NCBI GenBank assembly: GCA_028066055.1
Contig: JALCBY010000003.1
Location: forward strand, 72,289 to 125,315
Direction: 5' to 3'
Origin: Hyphomicrobiaceae bacterium
GTDB taxonomy: Bacteria; Pseudomonadota; Alphaproteobacteria; Rhizobiales; Methyloligellaceae
DNA length: 53,027 bases
In this document: positions 10,416 to 17,269 of the stretch, piece after piece
Position numbering within the stretch: the stretch's first letter is position 1
Layout of the letters: every line of letters starts with the position of its first letter
The notes under the pieces: model-generated
Told to the model about the DNA's origin: nothing
Database searches by the model: none
The model's input: only the letters and a program-made list of their open reading frames with translations
Program-made: the position numbers and the translations under genes

Positions 10416-10838
10416 CTAGGCTCCGGTTTCGCTTACCGCCGTGTCTAACAGACGTCGCAGCTCGGCTACTTCGGTTTTTCCCATCGACCGGCGAAACGCG
10501 TCTTCGGCCTTTTGCCAAAGCGGTTTGGCACGCGCAACAAGTGTGCATCCACTCTCGGTCGGATAGAGCGCACGAGCACGCTTGTCTTTTGCCTCAGAAA
10601 TCCGGATCCAGCCTGCGTTGACGAGCGGCTGCAGATTGCGTGTAAGCGTAGTACGGTCGAGACCGAGCCGCCTCGCGAGCTGTGTGATTGTGAGGCCCTC
10701 GGTGCGTTCTACATGCGCAAGCACCATATATTGCGACGTCTTGAGACCGACCTCGTCCAATGCCTTGTCATAGGCCTGGCTGACATGCCGTGCCGTTCGT
10801 CTGAGCATCGCGCACGAACATTCGGTCGGGACGGGCAT
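10416..10838 (-). CDS. MarR family transcriptional regulator
   Basis: This is a 140-residue dimeric winged-helix regulator. The recognition region lies in TITQLARRLGLDRTTLTRNL (about residues 50-69), followed by the wing with the conserved Asp-Lys-Arg (AKDKRARALYPTESG). It is transcribed away from the MFS gene at 11053 across a 214-base AT-rich region that carries two adjacent palindromes. MarR proteins commonly repress themselves and a divergent exporter, so local control of the transporter is likely. The ligand is unknown; an aromatic or phenolic compound would be usual. Confidence 0.9.
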   Translation of the reverse strand: MPVPTECSCAMLRRTARHVSQAYDKALDEVGLKTSQYMVLAHVERTEGLTITQLARRLGLDRTTLTRNLQPLVNAGWIRISEAKDKRARALYPTESGCTLVARAKPLWQKAEDAFRRSMGKTEVAELRRLLDTAVSETGA

Positions 10839-10904
10839 GGGTTCCGATCCGTCGGACGGTCCGTATCGTTTTGCGGCGATTGGAAATCTCCAATTGACAA
10901 ATAA

Positions 10905-10931
10905 GTGTAATTACACAAGTGTATATACACT
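10905..10931. promoter_or_regulatory. Double palindromic MarR-type operator
   Basis: Two perfect palindromes lie side by side: GTGTAATTACAC (10905-10916) and AGTGTATATACACT (10918-10931), with centres 14 bases apart. Both resemble the AT-centred inverted repeats bound by MarR dimers. They lie between the divergent marR and MFS genes and directly follow the marR -10 element, where a bound dimer would block transcription. Confidence 0.7.
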
Positions 10932-10959
10932 ATTATATCACGAAGGGGATATCCTTCAA
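10932..10959 (-). promoter_or_regulatory. Sigma-70 promoter for marR
   Basis: On the minus strand TTGAAG (10959-10954), a 16-base spacer and a perfect TATAAT (10937-10932) point toward marR. The predicted start site falls within the operator palindromes, consistent with autorepression. A plus-strand TTGACA at 10894-10899 may belong to the MFS gene, but its -10 is not clear. Confidence 0.55.
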
Positions 10960-11052
10960 CCGGCTGTTTTGACATCCGCTGCGAAGAAAAAATGCCGACC
11001 GTGCCGGTTAGCAATGAACTGATACAGACCAGGCAGGGATGAGAGGGTCCTC

Positions 11053-12297
11053 ATGAGTGTTGAAGCGTCACAAGGTCAATCGGGACTTCCGGCCAGAATC
11101 TGGCTGGTCATCATCGCCGGCTGTATTATCTCGTTGGTCGGTTTCGGCGCACGGTCGTCATTCGGCCTTTTCCTCGAACCGCTGACGACGGCGCATGGCT
11201 GGACGCGTGAAACCTTCGCCCTGGCTCTGGCGATCCAGAACCTGATGTGGGGCATTGGTGTTCCGGTCGCCGGTATGATTGCCGACAAATACGGCGCGTG
11301 GAGAGTTCTCGTGTGTGGCGCGCTCGTTTATGCGTTCGGCGTCTGGGGCATGGCGAACTCGGAAACCGGCGCTGCCTTTCATATTTTCGCAGGCTTCACC
11401 ACCGGTCTCGGTGTTGCGCTTACGGCTTTTTCGCTGGCGCTTGCCGTCATCGCCAAGGCCGTCGGGCCCGAGCGACGCTCCATGGCCCTCGGCATCGGTG
11501 CGGCTGCGGGTTCAGCGGGCCAGGTCGTCTTTTCACCCTTCGCCCAGGCGCTGATTTCCGCCTATGGCTGGCATTCGGCCCTGCTGGTCCTTGCCGCGTC
11601 GGTGCTCGTCATCATTCCGGCCGCCTTGCTTCTCCCGAAAGGATCACAAGCGACCGGGCTGGCCGGCGAGGCCGATCAGACATTTTCGCAAGCCATGCAT
11701 GAGGCCTTTTCGCACAAGGGCTACATGTTGCTGACGACGGGCTTCTTCGTCTGCGGCTTTCACGTGGCATTCATCACGGTGCACTTCCCGGCGTATGTGA
11801 CCGATCTCGGGCTAAGCCCGCAGACCGGCGCGATTGCAATCTCGCTCGTCGGGCTGTTCAACATCGTCGGCGCTTATGCCTCCGGCGCGGTTGGCCAGCG
11901 CTACAGCAAGAAGAGCAGTCTCGCGGTCATCTATTTCCTGCGCGCGGTTGCGATCACCTGCCTTCTGGTCGCGCCGAAGACGCAATTCACGATCTACGCC
12001 TTTGCGGTCGCCATGGGTCTCCTGTGGCTGTCCACCGTTCCGCTGACCACCGGAATCGTCGGCCAGATCTTCGGAACACGCTTCATGGCGACATTGTTCG
12101 GCATCGTTTTTTTCAGCCATCAACTCGGCAGCTTCACTGGCGTCTGGCTCGGCGGCTGGCTGTACGACAAGACAGGGTCCTATGATCCGGTTTGGTGGGC
12201 GGGTGTTGCACTTGGCTTGCTTGCCGCGCTCATCCATATCCCGATCGATGAGCGCCCATTGCCGCGGATTCTGCGAAGTGGCAGGTCTGCCGCATAG
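11053..12297 (+). CDS. MFS transporter, oxalate/formate or monocarboxylate type
   Basis: This 414-residue major facilitator protein has twelve hydrophobic segments. The loop 2-3 motif appears as GMIADKYGAWRVL (GxxxDrxGxrxv). The N-terminal sequence SFGLFLEPLTTAHGWTRE is typical of the monocarboxylate/oxalate-formate branch. ATG at 11053 follows GAGAGGGTCC. It is divergent from a marR gene and preceded by paired operators, so it is probably induced by its substrate or a related compound. The direction of transport is not determined. Confidence 0.88.
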   Translation: MSVEASQGQSGLPARIWLVIIAGCIISLVGFGARSSFGLFLEPLTTAHGWTRETFALALAIQNLMWGIGVPVAGMIADKYGAWRVLVCGALVYAFGVWGMANSETGAAFHIFAGFTTGLGVALTAFSLALAVIAKAVGPERRSMALGIGAAAGSAGQVVFSPFAQALISAYGWHSALLVLAASVLVIIPAALLLPKGSQATGLAGEADQTFSQAMHEAFSHKGYMLLTTGFFVCGFHVAFITVHFPAYVTDLGLSPQTGAIAISLVGLFNIVGAYASGAVGQRYSKKSSLAVIYFLRAVAITCLLVAPKTQFTIYAFAVAMGLLWLSTVPLTTGIVGQIFGTRFMATLFGIVFFSHQLGSFTGVWLGGWLYDKTGSYDPVWWAGVALGLLAALIHIPIDERPLPRILRSGRSAA

Positions 12298-12309
12298 GCT
12301 TGCGGATGC

Positions 12310-12549
12310 TCAACTGTCCTCGAGTTTACGCGCCTCATCGGGCAACATGATCGGGATCCCGTCGCGGATCGGATAGGCCAGTCCGGCCTCGCGGGAAATC
12401 AACTCCTGCGCGTCGCTGTCATACTCAAGTGCGCCTTTGGTGATCGGACAGACAAGGATTTCCAGGAGCTTGGGATCAAGCTTCGCCTTTTTCTGGGCCT
12501 TGCGGGCGTCAGCGGAAACTTCGGTCTTTTCGCTCATATCTTCAGCCAT
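12310..12549 (-). CDS. Trm112-family (UPF0434) small protein
   Basis: This small protein of about 79 residues has the Trm112/YcaR core [16 protein letters not shown]...[18 protein letters not shown]. In eukaryotes and archaea Trm112 stabilises several RNA and protein methyltransferases; the bacterial role is unsettled. Only one cysteine of the possible zinc site is present, so it probably does not bind zinc. A Lys/Ala-rich N-terminal extension precedes the core. Start choice is loose: ATG 12549 is used here, while GTG 12582 and ATG 12537 are alternatives. It follows the Lon-domain gene by a few bases in the same operon. Confidence 0.85.
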   Translation of the reverse strand: MAEDMSEKTEVSADARKAQKKAKLDPKLLEILVCPITKGALEYDSDAQELISREAGLAYPIRDGIPIMLPDEARKLEDS

Positions 12550-12585
12550 CTCATCGTCGTTTTGCTGGTATCGGTAGCGCACGGT

Positions 12586-13260
12586 TCATTGCAGGGTCGA
12601 TCCGGTGCTGCCCTCGCCACTTGCGAGTTCCATCTCTGCGAGCGCGACCAGGACTTCGGCCCGGGTTTTGAGATCGCCGGCCTCGAGCAGCGCCTGCTTT
12701 TCTTCCGGGCCATAAGGCGAAATCATCGACAGTGTGTTGACGAGGAGTTCATTGGAGGAGTTGTTGATACCGTCCCAGTCGGCACTGAGCTTGTTGGCCT
12801 CGAGATATCTTTTCAGGACCGCGAGAAGCCGATCCCGGTCGACGGCCTCTTCGCCGCGCCCGTGCTCAAGGTCTCCGGCAAACGGTTTCCAGTCCACCGA
12901 GCACATGCGGTAGGGCGCGTCCGTGTTTTCCTCCGCATCGATCACGAACCTGCAGATACCGCTCAGTGTAATAAGATAGCGCCCATCGTCGGTTTCCTGA
13001 AAGGCGGTGAGGCGCCCTGCTCCGCCAGTCTTGCGAAGGTTGGCCTGTTTTCCCAGCGGCGATTCCTCGGCGTCGTCGGTGTCGGGTTGCACGATACCGA
13101 TCAGACGATCACCGGCGAGAACATCGTTCACGAGCGCCAGGTAACGCGGTTCAAAGACATTGAGCGGCAAGGTCGACCGTGGCAGCAGGATGACGCCTCG
13201 CAAGGGAAACACTCTCAGGGTTTCGGGCAAATCATCAACTTTGACGTAGGTCTCCGGCAC
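12586..13260 (-). CDS. Lon N-terminal (substrate-binding) domain protein
   Basis: This 224-residue stand-alone protein has the LON N-terminal domain (PUA-like), with LRVFPLRGVILLPRSTLPLNVFEPRY near residues 15-40 and GRLTAFQETDDGRYLI-LSGICRF in the middle. It has no AAA+ or protease domain. Such proteins are widespread in alphaproteobacteria beside thioredoxin/CnoX genes, and their function is not defined. The start is GTG at 13260 with AGGAGG about 13 bases upstream. It lies 43 bases after the thioredoxin gene and almost touches the Trm112-like gene. Confidence 0.88.
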   Translation of the reverse strand: MPETYVKVDDLPETLRVFPLRGVILLPRSTLPLNVFEPRYLALVNDVLAGDRLIGIVQPDTDDAEESPLGKQANLRKTGGAGRLTAFQETDDGRYLITLSGICRFVIDAEENTDAPYRMCSVDWKPFAGDLEHGRGEEAVDRDRLLAVLKRYLEANKLSADWDGINNSSNELLVNTLSMISPYGPEEKQALLEAGDLKTRAEVLVALAEMELASGEGSTGSTLQ

Positions 13261-13303
13261 GGGCCAACCGCTGCCTCCTATGAAAGTTGTCGCCGGGGCA
13301 TCG

Positions 13304-14215
13304 TCATGCGAACAGGAGCGAAGACAATTTCTGCCGTCCCTCTACCGTCGCGGGATCCTCGCTTCCCCAGGCTTCGAAAAACTGCAGCAACTGGTTTCGC
13401 GCCGCACCGTCGTTCCAGTCGCGATTTGAAGCCACGACTTCCAGCAACTGTTCCGCGGCGCCGGACCGATCGCCGTTCGCATTGAGAGCAATCGCGAGAT
13501 CGCAACGCGCCTGGTGGTCGGACGGGTTGCTTTCCACCTTGGCACGCAGGTCAGACACATCGCCGGCTTCGTCCGCTTTGCGTGCAAGATCGAGCGTGGC
13601 ACGAACGGCATCGATCTCCGGCGAGCTCTTTCCTCCCGAATCCCAGAGGCCCAGGGTTTGTTCGGCACGCTCGACGTCGCCCGTCTGGACGTAGCAGCCG
13701 GCCAGTCCGGCAACCGCCCGCGCGTTCGTTTTGTCTTCCTGGACGACCTGGCCAAAGATCTGCGCGGCCAACGCCACATCACCGGCTTCGAGGGCGGTTT
13801 CGGCCTGTGCGATGTCCGCATCCGCCTGAGACTGGCCCGCGGGCTCGGCATGGCGGGCAACGAACGCTTTGACTTCGGATTCCGGCAACGCTCCCATGAA
13901 GCCGTCGACCGGCCGACCGGCCTTGAATGCGAACACGGCAGGGATCGACTGGACTCCCATCTGTCCGGGTATGGCCGGGTGTTCATCGATGTTCAGCTTG
14001 ACCAGGCGTACGGTTCCGCCCGCCTCCCTGACGACTTTTTCCAGCACCGGCGTAAGCTGTTTGCAGGGTCCGCACCAGGGCGCCCAGAAATCGACGAGTA
14101 CCAGTGCATCCTTCGATGCATCGAGCACGTCCGCCTTGAAGGCTTGCGTGGAGGTATCCTTAATCAGGTCGGGAGCATCGCCGCCGGGCGCGCTTCCTAT
14201 GATTGGTGGTTCCAT
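13304..14215 (-). CDS. CnoX/YbbN-like thioredoxin with TPR tail
   Basis: This is a 303-residue protein. An N-terminal thioredoxin fold carries an intact FWAPWCGPC active site (Cys48, Cys51) and the cis-proline in VQSIPAVFAF. A C-terminal half of TPR-like helices (about 130-300) follows. E. coli CnoX (YbbN) is a chaperedoxin that hands clients to GroEL and DnaK but has a SxxC-type site; alphaproteobacterial members often retain CGPC, so this one may be redox-active. First gene of a three-gene unit with the Lon-domain and Trm112-like proteins. Confidence 0.9.
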   Translation of the reverse strand: MEPPIIGSAPGGDAPDLIKDTSTQAFKADVLDASKDALVLVDFWAPWCGPCKQLTPVLEKVVREAGGTVRLVKLNIDEHPAIPGQMGVQSIPAVFAFKAGRPVDGFMGALPESEVKAFVARHAEPAGQSQADADIAQAETALEAGDVALAAQIFGQVVQEDKTNARAVAGLAGCYVQTGDVERAEQTLGLWDSGGKSSPEIDAVRATLDLARKADEAGDVSDLRAKVESNPSDHQARCDLAIALNANGDRSGAAEQLLEVVASNRDWNDGAARNQLLQFFEAWGSEDPATVEGRQKLSSLLFA

Positions 14216-14325
14216 GACTTTACTGCCCGTTTGATGAATTTACGTCGACCGGACGCTTTTGCACGTTTGAAGGGAAGATGAACCGACCGCCGCCCTTTGG
14301 CAACCGCCCACGGCGTCACATCGAT

Positions 14326-14838
14326 CTAATCAGATCCGCTGCTGACCTCCAGTATTCTCGGTTCGTGGCCGCAGTCCCGCACGAAGCTGAGCAGTCCGTC
14401 CCTTGAAATCGTCGTTGTCGCGGTGTTTTCGAGCGGATGAAAGTTGAGGACGTCATGTTTCATCATGGCCGCGTCCAGCACGACTGAAACCCGGCGCTCC
14501 GCATCGTTGATCAGCGAAAACGGCGTAACCGAACCGGGAAGAACGCCGAGCGTTTCCTCAAGCAGCTCGGCGCGGCCGAAACTCAGCCTTCCGCTGCCGA
14601 TGGTCTTGTGCGCCGTCTTCAGGTTGATGTCCGCATCCTCAAGAGCAACGATCAGCCAGATCGTGCCTTTTTTGCATTTCAGGAAGAGATTTTTCGTATG
14701 CGCGCCGGGAATCTGGCCACGCAGCTCGCGCGATTGTTCGACCGTGAACAGGGCAGGATGTTCGACTGTTTTGGTGTCGATGTTCAACGCCTTCAGGCGT
14801 TCGAGCAGCTGTTCGCGCGTTGCAGGCATCCATTCCAT
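14326..14838 (-). CDS. YbaK/ProX aminoacyl-tRNA deacylase
   Basis: This is a 170-residue editing domain of the YbaK/INS family, most like ProXp-ala (PrdX), which removes Ala mischarged on tRNA-Pro in trans. Evidence: the spacing of VEHPALFTVEQS, HTKNLFLKCKKG (catalytic Lys region), LSFGRAELLEETLGVLPGSV and the late FHPLENTATTTIS. ATG at 14838 begins the conserved part. It is monocistronic and divergent from the membrane protein at 14938. Confidence 0.9.
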   Translation of the reverse strand: MEWMPATREQLLERLKALNIDTKTVEHPALFTVEQSRELRGQIPGAHTKNLFLKCKKGTIWLIVALEDADINLKTAHKTIGSGRLSFGRAELLEETLGVLPGSVTPFSLINDAERRVSVVLDAAMMKHDVLNFHPLENTATTTISRDGLLSFVRDCGHEPRILEVSSGSD

Positions 14839-14937
14839 CGTCTATCTGTTTCAGCCTGGCAGCGGCCTGTATAGTCGCAGTTCGGCGGTTAGGCAAATGG
14901 GCCACTTCAGACGTTGCGATGAGGCTTTGAGCATTTC

Positions 14938-15315
14938 ATGACCCGGGCACAACTGAGCGTGTACATGTTTGGACTGTACTTGATCAGCGGTGTTGCGCTG
15001 CCATTCCTGATCATTCCGCACTTTGCGCTCGGCATGTTCGGCATAAGCGCTGGCGATGGTATGTGGGTGCGTTTTGTCGGTGTGCTGGCTGGTATCCTCG
15101 GTGCATTTTACATCGCCGCGGTCCTGACGCGAACCGACATCATGCTGGGCTGGACGGTACCGGCGCGTTATGCGACGGCAACATTTCTGTGCACGATGGT
15201 CGCACTCGGAAAGGTCGGATTGGCATTGCTGATTTTCGCCGCACTGGACGCGCTGACCGCATCGATCACGTGGATCGCGATCAAGGCGGACGCGGAAGAA
15301 AAGGCGGCGGCGTAG
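14938..15315 (+). CDS. Small four-helix membrane protein
   Basis: This 125-residue protein has four predicted membrane segments (about residues 8-32, 42-62, 75-97 and 98-116) and a short charged cytoplasmic tail ADAEEKAAA. No catalytic or binding motif is recognisable. Similar small hydrophobic proteins of unknown function are common in alphaproteobacteria. It lies between the ProX-type deacylase (divergent, 99 bases) and tRNA-Gly. Coding quality is good, since the frame is uninterrupted and hydrophobicity is regular. Confidence 0.75.
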   Translation: MTRAQLSVYMFGLYLISGVALPFLIIPHFALGMFGISAGDGMWVRFVGVLAGILGAFYIAAVLTRTDIMLGWTVPARYATATFLCTMVALGKVGLALLIFAALDALTASITWIAIKADAEEKAAA

Positions 15316-15343
15316 ACGGTTCAACCGGGCAAACGCAACGTGG

Positions 15344-15372
15344 TTGCATTGATGTGCGCATTGAGCGATAAA
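15344..15372 (+). promoter_or_regulatory. Possible promoter of tRNA-Gly
   Basis: TTGCAT (15344-15349), a 17-base spacer and GATAAA (15367-15372) would start transcription about 35 bases before the tRNA. The match to the sigma-70 consensus is moderate. A short hairpin, CTGCC...GGCAG, lies in the predicted leader. Confidence 0.35.
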
Positions 15373-15412
15373 CGGGCGCTGCCGGGAACGGCAGACTGTT
15401 CCACACAGTGAT

Positions 15413-15487
15413 GCGGGCGTAGCTCAGGGGTAGAGCGCAACCTTGCCAAGGTTGAAGTCGTGAGTTCGAATCTCATCGCCCGCTCCA
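15413..15487 (+). tRNA. tRNA-Gly (GCC)
   Basis: This is a complete 75-base cloverleaf. The acceptor stem GCGGGCG pairs with CGCCCGC, the D arm is GCTC/GAGC, and the anticodon stem CAACC/GGTTG carries loop TTGCCAA (anticodon GCC at 15445-15447). The T arm is GTGAG/CTCAT-type with TTCGAAT, and CCA is encoded. It reads GGC and GGT glycine codons. Confidence 0.98.
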
Positions 15488-15629
15488 TTTTTCTCAAAAC
15501 TCCCGCACGACTCGACGGTTATTCAACATGAATGGTGGATGAACGGGCCGTTCCGGGTGCGTTCAGGGCGCTTCATGCATTCTCTCGCCAGTTCGCCGGC
15601 AAAGGGCCGGCCCAGCACGGAGAGAAAAG

Positions 15630-16109
15630 ATGAAGACCGCACTGATTGCCGCAGGCGCTTTGACCACCGCCGCCCTCGCCGGGGCATCCGACGTATCCGC
15701 GAAAGATGTAAATTTCGCACTGACCTTCGGCGACCCGCAGGGTTATGTCCAGATTGGTAAGCCGGGCCCCTCCCACGGACCGAGTTACGTCCACAAGGCG
15801 CACGCGAAAAAGAAGAAGCATAAGCATGCAAAGCGTTATTGGAACGGCAACCCCGGTTACGGGTATGGTTACGGGGGTCCCAATCCCCGACCGCGCGCAT
15901 ATGGCTATTGCGCGACGTCCTACCAGATCCGGGCGAGGCTCAATCGCCACGGCTGGCACGGGTTTCATGTCCGCAAAAGGACACCGCGCTTCCTGATCGG
16001 CACGGGCTATCGCTCCGGCGCCAAATACAGTCTTAAGGTTGACCGTTGCAGCGGGTATATCGCGAACGCCAAGCCGGTCGGCGGATATCGATACGGTATC
16101 TACCGGTAG
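15630..16109 (+). CDS. Secreted Lys/His- and Gly/Tyr-rich protein
   Basis: This 159-residue protein has a signal peptide (MKTALIAAGALTTAALAGAS, cleavage near VSAKD) and a start fixed by GGAGAG just upstream. The middle holds a basic stretch KAHAKKKKHKHAKR and a GYGYGYGG segment. The C-terminal 65 residues form a compact module with ARLNRHGWHGFHV, a Lys-rich strand and LKVDRCSGYI, a pattern I know from small exported proteins of Hyphomicrobiales without assigned function. Two cysteines (CATSYQ and DRCSG) could form a disulfide. A hairpin overlaps the stop codon. Confidence 0.8.
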   Translation: MKTALIAAGALTTAALAGASDVSAKDVNFALTFGDPQGYVQIGKPGPSHGPSYVHKAHAKKKKHKHAKRYWNGNPGYGYGYGGPNPRPRAYGYCATSYQIRARLNRHGWHGFHVRKRTPRFLIGTGYRSGAKYSLKVDRCSGYIANAKPVGGYRYGIYR

Positions 16110-16131
16110 AACACCGTCCTGGACGGTGTTC
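16109..16131 (+). terminator. Hairpin overlapping a stop codon
   Basis: A perfect 10-bp stem (GAACACCGTC at 16109-16118 with 16122-16131) closes a 3-base loop and begins in the last base of the TAG stop codon of the upstream gene. No U-tract follows, so it may protect the mRNA 3' end or act as a weak terminator. Confidence 0.45.
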
Positions 16132-16346
16132 GAAGGGTTCGCCGGCGGTACACTCCCCCCGGCTGTCGGCGGACCCCACCTTGCCCGTCATGCAGGGAGA
16201 GTTTTCCGAAGATACGTGGAAAAGCGTCCCGGCCAGTTCGGGTTTATGCCGGTTTCGGTCAGCAATCGCTGAAATGCCGACGCCCCGCACGCCCTGTCGC
16301 GGGGAAACCGGCAAGCGATGATCAGATGAGCGGTGATTGTTCCCGG

Positions 16347-17018
16347 CTATCGGGTCTCGTAGGATGCGCGACGGTTGAATCCACCACGGCGGGAAGCTGC
16401 CGCTGCAGCGGGAAACTGCTTCCAGGTAACAATGACCTTTGCACCGACCGGCACGCGGGAATAAAGGTCGAGAATATCGGCGTTGTAAAGGCGAACACAG
16501 CCGTTCGAAACTTCCTTGCCCACGGTCCATGGCGCGTCCGTGCCATGAATTCTGTAGAGTGTGCTGCCGAGATAAAGGGCACGCGTACCGAGCGGATTGC
16601 GGGGGTCGCCACCTTCAACGGCGAGCGGAAGTGTCGGATTTTTCTTCCGCATGTCCGGAGTCGGCACCCAGCGCGGATTCACGCGCTTGGCAGAGACATT
16701 GAGGACACCCTGCCATTTCTCTTCCAGAACAGGCGTACCGATGAGGTAGCTGAGCGCCTGACCGGGCTTGTTCACGAAATAGAGACGACGGTCGGCGAAA
16801 GAGACGACAATGGTTCCTGCCTTGTACTGCTTGGAGAAGGGGACCTGCTGACGGCTCGTAACCCGAGACCAGTCGCGGTTCTGGACGTTTCCGCCGCCGC
16901 CGAGCAGCGCGCGGAACAGGCCGGCTTCGGCCGGTGCCGGGGCGGTTGCAGCAAAAAGGCCTGCTAAAGCAAGAGCTGACAGTATGCTTCCTGTGAAACG
17001 ATTGCGAAGTCCCGGCAT
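16347..17018 (-). CDS. L,D-transpeptidase (YkuD family)
   Basis: This 223-residue exported enzyme cross-links peptidoglycan stems (3-3) or attaches proteins to them. A signal peptide covers about residues 1-32 (LALAGLFAATAPAPAEA). The YkuD domain (about 68-205) has the catalytic His158 in YRIHGTDAPWTVG and Cys174 in SNGCVRLYNADI. Tail residues are Arg-rich. In Hyphomicrobiales such enzymes also anchor outer-membrane proteins to peptidoglycan; that role here is inference. Monocistronic. Confidence 0.93.
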   Translation of the reverse strand: MPGLRNRFTGSILSALALAGLFAATAPAPAEAGLFRALLGGGGNVQNRDWSRVTSRQQVPFSKQYKAGTIVVSFADRRLYFVNKPGQALSYLIGTPVLEEKWQGVLNVSAKRVNPRWVPTPDMRKKNPTLPLAVEGGDPRNPLGTRALYLGSTLYRIHGTDAPWTVGKEVSNGCVRLYNADILDLYSRVPVGAKVIVTWKQFPAAAAASRRGGFNRRASYETR

Positions 17019-17269
17019 TTTACCCTCCGTCTGTACTGTTACCGCGCTCAGTGTCCGCGATAACGATTAAGATCAGGTGGGTACGCCGTTAACGATTTTC
17101 AATAATTTCTCAAGCTTTCACGGCGAAAATCCCGGAATTCAGCGAAAAAATCGCTCCATTCTCATTAACTTTGTTGCCGAAAACCGTCCTGAGAAATCTT
17201 CGGCGAAAGCACTCCGGGAATTCGAGATGCAGCGCGCAGAGCATCAGAGGGACACTTGCCTGCGTGCCG

